In this document: in pieces, positions 6,064-14,382 of the stretch | Numbering within the stretch: position 1 is the stretch's first letter | How the letters are laid out: each line of letters begins with the position of its first letter | Assembly: GCA_963204845.1 (NCBI GenBank) | Contig: CAUJIL010000275.1 | Coordinates: 1-17,793, forward strand | DNA: 17,793 bases | Origin: Pseudomonadota bacterium | GTDB lineage: Bacteria; Pseudomonadota; Gammaproteobacteria; Pseudomonadales; UBA5518 | Reading direction: 5' to 3' | Translations under genes and position numbers: made by a program | The notes under the pieces: model-generated | Seen by the model: the letters and a program-made list of their open reading frames with translations, nothing else | Told to the model about the DNA's origin: nothing | Database searches by the model: none

Positions 6064-8064
6064 TCAGGCCTTCAGCAACGCGCGCACGCCCGCCACGACG
6101 GCGTCCTTGCGCGGAAACAGCGGCACCTCCATCTCGGGCGCGAAGGGAATCTGGGTATCCTGCGCGTTCAGCCTCAGCGGCGCTGCCCGCAGGCTGTCGA
6201 ACGCCAGCTCGACGACGCGGCAGCAGATCTCGGCGCCGGCGCCGCAGGTCCGATGGGCCGGATCCACCACCACCAGATACCCGGTGCGCACCACGGACTG
6301 CACGATGGTGTCGATGTCCAGCGGCGCCAGCGTGCGCGGGTCCACCACCTCGGCCTCGATACCCTGCGTGGCGAGTTCCGCCGCCGCCTCCAGCGCCGTG
6401 CGCACACCGCCGGCGATGCCCACCAGGGTGACGTCGCTGCCGCGGCGCTTGATGTCCGCCACCCCCAGCGGCACCACGTAATCCTCCGCCGGCACATGGC
6501 CGCTGCACAGCCAGAGGTTCGCGTCCTCGAAACACAGCACCGGGTTGTCGTCGCGTATCGCCGCCTTCAGCAAGCCCTTGGCATCGAAGGCCGAGGCCGG
6601 CGCGATGATCTTCAGGCCCGGTACGTTCATGAACGCGGGATAGGGACGGTCGGAATGGTGTGCGCCCAACGCCATCCCGTACATCATGGACACGCGGAAG
6701 GTCACTGGCAGGCGCGCCTGGCCACCGGACATGTAGCGGGTCTTGGCCGCCTGGTTCACGAACTGGTCCATCGCCGCGTACAAGAAATTCGCGATCGTCA
6801 TGTCGACCACCGGCCGCATTCCCGTCATCGCCGCTCCCAGGCTGGCGCCGACGAAACCGGTTTCGGACAGCGGCGTATCGAAGACCCTGTTCTTCGGGAA
6901 GTCCTGCGCGAAGCCGGTGCCTCCCCACAGGTTGCAGCGCACGTCCTCCCCGAAGACGATCACCGCCGGATCGCGCTCGAGTTCCTCGCGTTGCGCCTCG
7001 TTGATTGCCGCCAGGTAGATCATGTCCCGCCGCTGTTGCGGCTCGGGGCGATCGACCGTGTGCGTGGCGATCGAATTGCGCTGCGGCGCGGTCGGACAAT
7101 AGAGATCGTCGTAGGCATCGGCTGCGACCGGGTGCGGACTCCGCCGTGCGAACTCCACCGCCGCGGCGACCTCGGCGGCCGCCGCGGCCATCACCTGATC
7201 CAGTTCCGCGGAGGAAATCAGCTCCCGTTGCAGCAGCAGGGCCGGAAAGTTGCGCACCGGATCACGCAGTTCCATCCATTCCCGCACCTCCTCGTCGCTG
7301 CGGTACGGTGCCGCGCCGACCAGGCTCTCCGCGTGATCGCGGAACCGGTACGTTTTCGCCTCGACGAAGGTCGGTCCCTCGCCGTTGCGGGCCCGGGTGC
7401 AGGCGGTAGCCACCGCATCGAACACCGCCAGCGGATCCTGCCCGTCGACGATCACGCCCGGGATGCCGTAGCCCGCCGCCCGCTGGGCCATGTCCTGCAG
7501 ATTGCAGACCTCGGCCGTGGGCGTGGTCACGCCGTAGAGGTTGTTCTCGCAGACGAACACCACCGGCAGCCGCCAGGCGGCGGCCATGTTGATGGCCTCG
7601 TGGAACGCGCCGGCACCGGTGGCAGCATCCCCCAGGAACGCCAGCACGATGCGCTCGCTGTCACCGCGCAGACTCGCACCGAGCGCCGCACCGGTGGCGA
7701 TCGGCAGACTGCCCGCCACGATGCCGGATTCGCCCAGGCTGCCGACGGCGAAATCCGCCAGGTGCAGCGATCCGCCCTTGCCCTTGCACACGCCGGTGCT
7801 GCGCGCCAGCAATTCCGCCATCAAGGGTGCCAGCGCGGCGCCCTTGCCGATGGGATGCCCGTGCGAGCGGTGGTAGCCGGTCATCCAGGCGTTGTCGCCG
7901 GCCGCCATGCAGGCACCCACGATGGCTGCCTCCTGGCCGATACACAGATGCACCCCGCCGGGTATCTCGCCGCGTTTCTGCAGGCGGATGACCGCTTCCT
8001 CGAAATAGCGGATTCGCAGCACCCGCCGCAGCATCTCGGTCAGGAACACCTTGTCGCGCACCAT
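6064..8064 (-). CDS. Fused alpha-beta E1 subunit of a ThDP-dependent 2-oxoacid/acetoin-type dehydrogenase
   Basis: A 666-residue cytoplasmic enzyme with both E1 halves in one chain. Residues 1-320 are the alpha part: GYHRSHGHP (63-71) near the active site and the thiamine-diphosphate motif from GDA (145-147) to ENN (173-175). The usual GDG is GDA here. A linker (about 320-345) leads to the beta part (346-666), with FGEDV (371-375), the cofactor-activating Glu in LSETGFVG (E401) and the His pair in GAHHSD (469-470). The closest look is to pyruvate/acetoin/branched-chain E1 proteins. It would decarboxylate a 2-oxo acid, or cleave acetoin, and pass the acyl group to a lipoyl E2. No E2 or E3 gene is in the window, so the substrate is undecided. 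I chose ATG at 8064 because GGAGG lies 5 bases before it. The longer frame to 8241 runs into the amrS upstream region. Confidence 0.87.
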   Translation of the reverse strand: MVRDKVFLTEMLRRVLRIRYFEEAVIRLQKRGEIPGGVHLCIGQEAAIVGACMAAGDNAWMTGYHRSHGHPIGKGAALAPLMAELLARSTGVCKGKGGSLHLADFAVGSLGESGIVAGSLPIATGAALGASLRGDSERIVLAFLGDAATGAGAFHEAINMAAAWRLPVVFVCENNLYGVTTPTAEVCNLQDMAQRAAGYGIPGVIVDGQDPLAVFDAVATACTRARNGEGPTFVEAKTYRFRDHAESLVGAAPYRSDEEVREWMELRDPVRNFPALLLQRELISSAELDQVMAAAAAEVAAAVEFARRSPHPVAADAYDDLYCPTAPQRNSIATHTVDRPEPQQRRDMIYLAAINEAQREELERDPAVIVFGEDVRCNLWGGTGFAQDFPKNRVFDTPLSETGFVGASLGAAMTGMRPVVDMTIANFLYAAMDQFVNQAAKTRYMSGGQARLPVTFRVSMMYGMALGAHHSDRPYPAFMNVPGLKIIAPASAFDAKGLLKAAIRDDNPVLCFEDANLWLCSGHVPAEDYVVPLGVADIKRRGSDVTLVGIAGGVRTALEAAAELATQGIEAEVVDPRTLAPLDIDTIVQSVVRTGYLVVVDPAHRTCGAGAEICCRVVELAFDSLRAAPLRLNAQDTQIPFAPEMEVPLFPRKDAVVAGVRALLKA

Positions 8065-8117
8065 GAACACCTCCCGGGTCGTTGACGCAGCGCGGATGCC
8101 GGCCGTCGTGATCAGCG

Positions 8118-8146
8118 AATATAGGGTGCCACCGGAACCGGGTACA
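8118..8146 (-). promoter_or_regulatory. Candidate promoter of the E1 gene
   Basis: On the minus strand TGTACC (8141-8146), 17 bases and TATATT (8118-8123) resemble a sigma-70 promoter with a good -10 and a weak -35. It lies in the 166-base gap between the divergent E1 and amrS genes. No clear plus-strand promoter for amrS was found there. Confidence 0.33.
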
Positions 8147-8230
8147 GCCGCCGCGAATTGCCATGTGTTCATTTGGGGCCGGGTTCCGCTCGAGGAACTA
8201 GCAACCGTGCGCGCGTTCCAAGGCAGCATC

Positions 8231-9328
8231 ATGGACCACACCGCGTTCCCCTCCGCCGTTGCGACCCGCCACTGGCACGCGCTCGGGGATGGCCGTGTGC
8301 AGTGCGACGCCTGCCCGCGTTTCTGCCGCCTGCGCCCGGGGCAACGCGGGCTGTGCTACGTGCGCGCCAACCAGGACGGCGCCGTGGTGCTTACCACGTG
8401 GGGACGTTCGAGCGGCTTCTGCGTGGACCCGATCGAGAAGAAGCCGCTCAATCATTTCCTGCCCGGCACGCCGGTGCTTTCCTTCGGCACCGCCGGCTGC
8501 AACCTCGCGTGCACGTTCTGCCAGAACTGGGACATCAGCAAGTCGCGCGCCCGGCACACCATCGCCGACCGCGCCGACCCGGAGACGATCGCGCGTGCCG
8601 CACGCTCGCTCGGCGCGCGCAGCGTCGCATACACCTACAACGATCCGACCGTATTCCTCGAGTACGCGATCGACGTCGCGCACGCCTGCCGCGCGAGCGG
8701 CATCGCATCGGTCGCGGTCACCGCGGGCTACATCACCGCGGCGGCGCGGGCGGATTTCTTTCCGGCGATGGACGCGGCGAACGTCGACCTGAAAGCGTTC
8801 AGCGACGACTTCTACCACCGCGTCTGCGGGGCACGTCTCGCGCCGGTACTCGACTCGCTGGGCTGGCTGCGCCACGAGACGCGGGTGTGGCTGGAACTCA
8901 CGACGCTGCTGATCCCGGGCCACAATGACTCCGACGCCGAACTCGAGGCGATGACGCGCTGGGTGGTCGATAATCTGGGCGCGGACGTGCCGTGGCATTT
9001 CACCGCGTTTCATCCGGACTGGAAGATGCGCGACCTCCCTCCCACGCCGCGCGCCACGCTGGAGCGTGCCCACGCGATCGCGCGCACCAACGGCGTGCGC
9101 CACGCCTATACCGGCAACGTGCGCGACCCGGAGCGCGCCGCGACCCGCTGTCACGCCTGCGCGACGCTGCTGATCGGACGCGACGGTTACCGGATCTCCG
9201 CGTGGCATCTCACGGCCGATGGCCGCTGCCCGCGCTGCCACACGCCCTGTCCCGGACGCTTCGAGGCGACACCCGGCGACTGGGGCGCGCGGCGACTGCC
9301 GGTGCAGCCGGGGGATTTCCACGCCTGA
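8231..9328 (+). CDS. amrS: AmmeMemoRadiSam system radical SAM enzyme
   Basis: A 365-residue radical SAM protein. GCNLACTFCQNW (89-100) gives the CxxxCxxC motif, C90/C94/C97, that binds the SAM-cleaving 4Fe-4S cluster. An N-terminal Cys group (C25, C28, C32, C42) and the conserved KKPLNHFLPG (70-79) are as in this family and in pyruvate-formate-lyase-activase-like proteins. A C-terminal Cys group (C307, C310, C333, C336, C340) looks like a zinc ribbon or an extra cluster site. YTYNDPTVFLEYA follows in the barrel. It should make a 5'-deoxyadenosyl radical; the substrate is unknown. The start is ATG at 8231, with AAGG 7 bases upstream. It is the third member of the set with amrA and amrB, but it diverges from them across the toxin-antitoxin and E1 genes. 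Confidence 0.93.
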   Translation: MDHTAFPSAVATRHWHALGDGRVQCDACPRFCRLRPGQRGLCYVRANQDGAVVLTTWGRSSGFCVDPIEKKPLNHFLPGTPVLSFGTAGCNLACTFCQNWDISKSRARHTIADRADPETIARAARSLGARSVAYTYNDPTVFLEYAIDVAHACRASGIASVAVTAGYITAAARADFFPAMDAANVDLKAFSDDFYHRVCGARLAPVLDSLGWLRHETRVWLELTTLLIPGHNDSDAELEAMTRWVVDNLGADVPWHFTAFHPDWKMRDLPPTPRATLERAHAIARTNGVRHAYTGNVRDPERAATRCHACATLLIGRDGYRISAWHLTADGRCPRCHTPCPGRFEATPGDWGARRLPVQPGDFHA

Positions 9329-9385
9329 GCCTTTGGTTACACTTGCCCGCTACCAGACTCTGCCGGCCAGCAAGGAGAGCAGCGG

Positions 9386-10900
9386 GTGAACCCGATCGAT
9401 GACCGCACACCGATACTCGTCGGCGCCGGGCAGTGCGTGGAGCGCGGCGCGAACGGCGAGCCGCCGGTGGCGTTCGCGGCGCGTGCGGCCGCGGCGGCAA
9501 TCCTCGATACCGGAACGCAGGGGCTGGCGGCGGCGATCGACACCATCGCCGTCATCCGTTTTTTCAGCGACTCGCTGCCGATCTGGGCCTGCCCGTTCGG
9601 CCGCAGCGACAACCCGCCGCAGTCGGTCGCGCAGCGCATCGGCGCCAACCCGCGGCAGCGTATCTACACCGCCATCGGCGGCAACGAGCCGCAGTCGCGC
9701 CTGATCGAGTTCGCGCGCGACATCGCGCGCGGCGAGCGCGAACTGGTGCTGCTGGCCGGCGCCGAGGCGATCCGCAACGAACGCCACGCGCGCCGCAACG
9801 GAATCGAGCTGGACTGGAACGAAAGCCACAACGCCCCGTTCGAGGACCGCGCTGCGGGGCACGATCTGCTCGCGCCGCACGAGATCGCCAACGGCCTGAT
9901 GCTGCCGGTGGACTGCTACAGCCTGATCGAACAGACGCGCGCCAGCCGCGCCGGGCGCAGCGTGGCGGCGCACCGCGAGCACATGGCGCGGCTGTGGGCC
10001 GCGTTCAGCGCGATCGCCGCGGGCAATCCCATGGCCCAGTTCGCGGGCTCGCTGAGTGCCGCGGAGATCCTCGCCGCCCCGCCGATGACGCATCTGTACA
10101 CCCGGCGCATGGTCGCACAGGACGGCGTGAACCAGGGCGCGGCGCTGCTGCTGACCAGCGTGGCGAAGGCGCGCGAGCTCGGCATTGCGCGCGAGCGCTG
10201 GGTGTTCCTGCACGGACTGGCCGAGGGACGCGAACCGCTGCTGAGCGAGCGGCCCGATCCGGGCGCCTCGCCGGTCGCCGGCGCGGTGCTGGCGCGCGCC
10301 TTCGCGCTGGCCGGCCTCGGCATCGACGCCATCGGTCCGATCGACGTCTACAGCTGCTTCCCGTGCGCGGTCAGTGTGATCGCCGAACATCTGGGCCTGC
10401 CCGACGACGGCAGCCACGCGCTGACGCTGACCGGCGGGCTGCCGTTCTTCGGCGGCCCCGGCAACAACTACACGATGCACGGGATCGCGGAAATGGTGCA
10501 GCGCCTGCGCCGCGCGCCGCAGGCCTTCGGACTGATCACGGCCAACGGCGGCATGCTGTCGAAGCACGCGGCGGGAATCTATTCCTGCCGCGAGGCGACG
10601 GTGGACTGGCGCGATGCATCGACCACGGTCGCCGGCAACGATGCCGGACGCCGGCCGATCACGACACGCCCGGCGGCAGGTCGAATCGTGGGCTGGACCG
10701 TCGTCTGGGTCGACGGCGAACCCGCGCACGGCGTGATCATCGCCGACGACGACCACGACCGGCGCTTCGTGGCGCGCACCGCACCCGGTGACCGCGGCAC
10801 CGTCGCCGCGTTGCTCGCGGCCGATCGCAGCGGTGCGCGGGTGCGCGTGCACGCGGCCACCGGTGATACGCTGCACTTCACGCTGGATGACGATCACTGA
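9386..10900 (+). CDS. Thiolase-like protein type 1 (acetyl-CoA acetyltransferase family)
   Basis: A 504-residue thiolase-fold protein with an extra C-terminal domain (about 420-504), the layout of thiolase-like protein type 1 (TLP1) known from mycobacteria. Thiolase-fold blocks can be followed: VGAGQ (12-16), AGAEAIR (124-130), YSCFPCAV (322-329) and GGLPFFGGPGNN (350-361). The usual nucleophile motif CGSG appears as GGNEPQSR (98-105) without Cys, and the GHPxGATG loop is replaced by GGPGNN. It may therefore not be a true thiolase and could bind acyl-CoA or do a different step. The start is GTG at 9386, with AAGGAG 8 bases before it. It lies 57 bases after amrS and 35 bases before the WS/DGAT gene, so it is probably co-transcribed with the latter. 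Confidence 0.85.
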   Translation: MNPIDDRTPILVGAGQCVERGANGEPPVAFAARAAAAAILDTGTQGLAAAIDTIAVIRFFSDSLPIWACPFGRSDNPPQSVAQRIGANPRQRIYTAIGGNEPQSRLIEFARDIARGERELVLLAGAEAIRNERHARRNGIELDWNESHNAPFEDRAAGHDLLAPHEIANGLMLPVDCYSLIEQTRASRAGRSVAAHREHMARLWAAFSAIAAGNPMAQFAGSLSAAEILAAPPMTHLYTRRMVAQDGVNQGAALLLTSVAKARELGIARERWVFLHGLAEGREPLLSERPDPGASPVAGAVLARAFALAGLGIDAIGPIDVYSCFPCAVSVIAEHLGLPDDGSHALTLTGGLPFFGGPGNNYTMHGIAEMVQRLRRAPQAFGLITANGGMLSKHAAGIYSCREATVDWRDASTTVAGNDAGRRPITTRPAAGRIVGWTVVWVDGEPAHGVIIADDDHDRRFVARTAPGDRGTVAALLAADRSGARVRVHAATGDTLHFTLDDDH

Positions 10901-10935
10901 TTCGCAGCGGCCGCGGCCGCGCAAGGGGAACGACG

Positions 10936-12402
10936 ATGTTGCGCCTGTCCAATCTCGATGCGGCGCTGCTGCACGGCGAGACGCCGGAAATGCCGATGCA
11001 CACCATGGGCATCCTGCTGCTCGAGAAACCCGCACACGCGTTCTACGAGCGGCTGGAGCGCACGCTGAACGCGCGCCTGCACCTGATCCCGCCGTTCCGG
11101 CGCCGCCTCGTGGCCGGCCCGATGCAGATCGGCGACCCGCACTGGATCGAGGACCCCGACTTCCGGCTGTCGAACCACCTGCTGCGCGCGGCGATCCCGG
11201 CGCCCGGCGGCAAACGCGAACTGCAGGCCTTCGCCGGCATGCTGGCCGGCCGGCTGCTCGACCGCTCGCGCCCGCTGTGGGAGATGCACGTGGTCGAAGG
11301 CCTGCGCGGCGGGTCGATCGCGCTGATCGTGAAGGTACATCACGCCGTGATGGACGGCTCGCGGCTGGTCGCGCTGATGGGCGCGCTGCTCGACCCGTCG
11401 CCACGCGTGCGCCGCGTGCCGCCGCCGGGCGACTGGGAACCGGAGCAGGAGCCATCGCTCGGCTGGAAGGCGCTCGACACCTCGCGTTCGCTGCTCAGGC
11501 GTCCGTACCACCTGCTGCGCAGCGTGACCGAGATCGGCGCGACCCTGCTGCGCCGCGAGGATTCCGCGCACACAGCGGACCATGACGATGCCGGCGGCCC
11601 GCCGCGCCCGCGCGTCTTCAGCGCGCCGCCCACGCCGTTCAACGGCCGCCTGTCGACGCTGCGCGCGCTCGGCATGAACGACGTGTCGCTGGATACCGTC
11701 AAGGCGATCAAGGACGCCTTCGGCACCACGGTGAACGACGTGGTGCTCGCCGCGAGCTGCGCGGCGCTGCGCGAATGGCTGCTCGCGCACGACGCGCTGC
11801 CGGAGGAGCCGCTGCTCGCCACTGTGCCGGTCGCGCAGCCCGCCGACGAGAACGACCCCGAACGCGGCAACCGCATCTCGATGATCCTGGTGGCGCTGCC
11901 GATCGGGGAAAAAGACCCGGTGCAACGGCTGCGCGCGATCAACGCCCAGACCGCGGGCGCCAAGAAGCGCCACTCGAGCGGCAAGGGCGATGTGTTCCGG
12001 CAGACCGCGGACCTGTTGCTGAACATGTTCCTGCCCGCGACGCTGTCGCGGATCATGACGGTCTATGCGAGCAGCGAGCTGGCCGACCGCATCGCGCCGC
12101 CGTGGAACCTCGTGATCTCGAACGTGCCCGGGCCGCAGAAGCCGCTCTACTGCGCCGGGGCGCGCGTGCAGCGAATCTACCCGTTCGGCCCGCTGCAGCT
12201 CGGCTCCGGGATCAACATCACGGTGATCAGCGCGATGGGGCGCCTGTGCGTGGGCGCACTGGCGTGCCGGCGCATGATGCCCGACGTGGCACTGGTCACC
12301 GACACCTTCGCGGCCGAGATCGCGCGGCTCGAACGCGCCGCGCGTGGCGCGCGGCGACGCGCCGGCACGGCAGTCAGTCGTCGGCCGGCTCGTACCAGAT
12401 AG
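10936..12402 (+). CDS. Wax ester synthase/diacylglycerol acyltransferase (WS/DGAT)
   Basis: A 488-residue bifunctional acyltransferase of the WS/DGAT family, full length. The catalytic HHxxxDG motif is HHAVMDG (135-141), with H136 as general base. PLWE (113-116), PFNG (234-237), NDVVLA (267-272) and NLVISNVPGP (391-400) are further family blocks. It transfers an acyl group from acyl-CoA to a fatty alcohol or diacylglycerol, making storage wax esters or triacylglycerol at the inner membrane/lipid-droplet surface. AAGGGGAA lies 5 bases before the ATG. The gene follows the thiolase-like gene closely, suggesting a shared acyl-CoA role. Its last 29 bases overlap the end of the convergent DUF3604 gene. 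The C-terminus is Arg/Ala-rich and probably not conserved. Confidence 0.93.
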   Translation: MLRLSNLDAALLHGETPEMPMHTMGILLLEKPAHAFYERLERTLNARLHLIPPFRRRLVAGPMQIGDPHWIEDPDFRLSNHLLRAAIPAPGGKRELQAFAGMLAGRLLDRSRPLWEMHVVEGLRGGSIALIVKVHHAVMDGSRLVALMGALLDPSPRVRRVPPPGDWEPEQEPSLGWKALDTSRSLLRRPYHLLRSVTEIGATLLRREDSAHTADHDDAGGPPRPRVFSAPPTPFNGRLSTLRALGMNDVSLDTVKAIKDAFGTTVNDVVLAASCAALREWLLAHDALPEEPLLATVPVAQPADENDPERGNRISMILVALPIGEKDPVQRLRAINAQTAGAKKRHSSGKGDVFRQTADLLLNMFLPATLSRIMTVYASSELADRIAPPWNLVISNVPGPQKPLYCAGARVQRIYPFGPLQLGSGINITVISAMGRLCVGALACRRMMPDVALVTDTFAAEIARLERAARGARRRAGTAVSRRPARTR

Positions 12403-14257
12403 GCGAGGTGTAGGCACGCTCCTGGTGCACCAGCTCGGTGCCGGCAGGCAGCTCGACACCGAGTCGCAGCCGGTCGTACAGCACCCAGCGCGGCGTCGGG
12501 ATCTCGAGCACGCGCACGTAGTAGAACGCGCGCGCCGCCGGATCGAATTCCGGATCGCTCCACACGGTCGCGAGTTCGGCGGCGCCGATAGTGTTGCTCC
12601 AGGTCGCCTTCGCGACATCCACCGTGTTGCCGACCGGCGGCAGCACGCCCGCGGCATCGGGCTCGCGCACACCGGACCACGCGACGTCGAAGACCTTTTC
12701 GTGCGTCGCACCTTGCGCGTCCACCCAGCCCTTAACCACCTGCACGCGGTCCAGGTTCGCGCCGTCGGGTTCCTTGAGCGCCCAGAGCAGGAAGGTCGGC
12801 GCGCGCGCATCCTGTGGCTGCGCCGGCAGGTCGGCCCCCATCGGCACGCCGCGCGCGTAGCCGTTCAGCGCCGGATTGGGACCCGCCAGGTCATTCGCGC
12901 CGTAGTTCCAGCCGCCGAAGAAGCGCACCGTGATGCGCGGCCCCGTGCTCGCGTAGACCTCGCGGCGCGCCATCGCGTCGAAGATCGCCTTGCGCGTGTT
13001 CTGCGTGGCCCACACCGCCGCGTAGCCCGAGGCGAGCTGGATCGTGTTCGGCATCCCGGCCTCGGGAATTCCCCACGGGCGCTTGGTGCGCAGCGGGCCC
13101 GGCTCGTCGTGCGCGGCCTTGCCCCAGAAGTTCTCTTCCTCGACGGCCGCCAGCGCGGTGTGCGAATCGGTGCTGCCGATCAGTCCGAAGCGGTACGGGT
13201 TCTCGCCCGTGCGTCCGGCGATCGCGAGCCCGAGGCGCAGCGCCGGCCGCGCGTACTGGTGCTGCTGCATCCACGGCTGCTGCGGCGTGTTCATCAGGAT
13301 GTTGAACTGGTCCCAGCGCCCGTAATCGGCGAACGCATCGCCGGGCGACTGCAGCGGGTGCGTCTCGCTGTCGCCCTTGATCTGCGTGACCTCGACCACC
13401 GGCTCCCAGCGGGCACGCTCGCGTGCGTAGGCCGCGTCGATCGGCTTGCCGCCGAAGTCCTTGTCGGAAAACATCAAGCCGCCGCTCAGGTTGCTGTTGT
13501 GCGGGATCGCGAGCGCGCGCCCGCCGGTGCTCTCTTCGTAGCGCGCCAGGTAGCGCCACAGTTCCTCGGGATTCTCGCTGTCGAACGACGAGTACGGCGC
13601 CACCTGCGAGGTGCGCTCGGCGCCGTCGCGGAACACCACCACGCGATGCAGGTTGTTGCCGTCCGGAGCAGAACTCCACTCGTAGCCGATCAGCGCCGTG
13701 AACTCGCCGGGCGTATTCGCGGCATCGGCGAGCCGGCCGATCTCGTGCCACGGCGAGGGATGTCCCTCGGGTATATCCACCAGCGGCTTGCCGGTCGCGT
13801 ACGATTCGCCGATCTGGATCATCATGCGTCCCATGCCGTCGCGCTGCCCTGCGAGCAGGGCTTCACGCCAGCCACGCGCGGTCTCGTTGCGCAGGATCGT
13901 CGGATCCCCGGCACGCACCAGGCGCATCACGCCGAGGTACTCGGCATGATCGGCGACGACGAGAAAGTCGAGCGGCCGGCCGATGCGCGCCGCCATGCCG
14001 TGGCTGGCGGTGACCGTCTCGCCGCGCGCAAAGCGGTACGCGTCGGCCGGCGTCAATCCGGCAGCACCGAACAGGTTCGCGTCCAGCGACAGCGAGGTGT
14101 GCAGGTGCGTATCGCCCCAGTACACGCGCTGTGGCAGATCCTTGCCCGCCCACGGCGAGTAGCTCGGCTGTTCCGCCAGCGCCGCGGAAGCCGCACCCAC
14201 AGCCACGCAGAGCGCGAGCGCGCGCCGGCTCCCTCTCGTCATCTTCCCCTGATGCAT
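12374..14257 (-). CDS. Exported DUF3604 (PHP-like) protein
   Basis: A 627-residue protein with an N-terminal Sec signal peptide (1-28, likely cut after ASAALA), so it is periplasmic or surface exposed. Nearly all of the mature part is a DUF3604 domain. Its metal-site pattern resembles PHP phosphoesterases: GDTHLHT (48-54), VADHAEYLG (101-109), IPHNSN (251-256) and GSTDSHT (361-367), giving His/Asp ligands H51, H53, D103, H104, H253, D364 and H366. It is probably a metal-dependent hydrolase; the substrate is unknown. GGAGGG about 8 bases before ATG at 14257 sets the start. The frame stays open upstream to 14677 but runs antisense to the nitroreductase gene. An inner ATG at 14242 is also possible. 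It diverges from the nitroreductase and TonB receptor genes. Confidence 0.87.
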   Translation of the reverse strand: MHQGKMTRGSRRALALCVAVGAASAALAEQPSYSPWAGKDLPQRVYWGDTHLHTSLSLDANLFGAAGLTPADAYRFARGETVTASHGMAARIGRPLDFLVVADHAEYLGVMRLVRAGDPTILRNETARGWREALLAGQRDGMGRMMIQIGESYATGKPLVDIPEGHPSPWHEIGRLADAANTPGEFTALIGYEWSSAPDGNNLHRVVVFRDGAERTSQVAPYSSFDSENPEELWRYLARYEESTGGRALAIPHNSNLSGGLMFSDKDFGGKPIDAAYARERARWEPVVEVTQIKGDSETHPLQSPGDAFADYGRWDQFNILMNTPQQPWMQQHQYARPALRLGLAIAGRTGENPYRFGLIGSTDSHTALAAVEEENFWGKAAHDEPGPLRTKRPWGIPEAGMPNTIQLASGYAAVWATQNTRKAIFDAMARREVYASTGPRITVRFFGGWNYGANDLAGPNPALNGYARGVPMGADLPAQPQDARAPTFLLWALKEPDGANLDRVQVVKGWVDAQGATHEKVFDVAWSGVREPDAAGVLPPVGNTVDVAKATWSNTIGAAELATVWSDPEFDPAARAFYYVRVLEIPTPRWVLYDRLRLGVELPAGTELVHQERAYTSPIWYEPADD

Positions 14258-14307
14258 CGCATGACCCTCCCGCAGAAGCCACATGAACGGATTGCAATCA
14301 TCCCCAA

Positions 14308-14337
14308 CTGCCCCGCACACAGCATACGCCGTATAGT
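14308..14337 (+). promoter_or_regulatory. Candidate promoter of the nitroreductase gene
   Basis: CTGCCC (14308-14313), 18 bases and TATAGT (14332-14337) form a weak -35 with a good -10. A short dyad, ATACG-C-CGTAT (14324-14334), overlaps the -10 and could bind a regulator. The site lies between divergent genes. Confidence 0.35.
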
Positions 14338-14368
14338 CGGAACGCAGAAATATTCCAACGAATGTCGC

Positions 14369-14376
14369 GAGGGGAG
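14369..14376 (+). promoter_or_regulatory. Ribosome binding site setting the nitroreductase start
   Basis: GAGGGGAG lies 6 bases before TTG at 14383. The in-frame ATG at 14362 has no such site and would place this sequence inside the coding region. Confidence 0.6.
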
Positions 14377-14382
14377 CAGCCG

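Noticed and set aside
8065..8241. N-terminal extension of the E1 gene
   Set aside because: It crosses the divergent amrS start and its ribosome site. GGAGG before 8064 marks the real start.
9350..11455. Long minus-strand open frame (701 residues) over the thiolase-like and WS/DGAT genes
   Set aside because: It is antisense to two genes with clear motifs, and its composition is low-complexity Arg/Ala.
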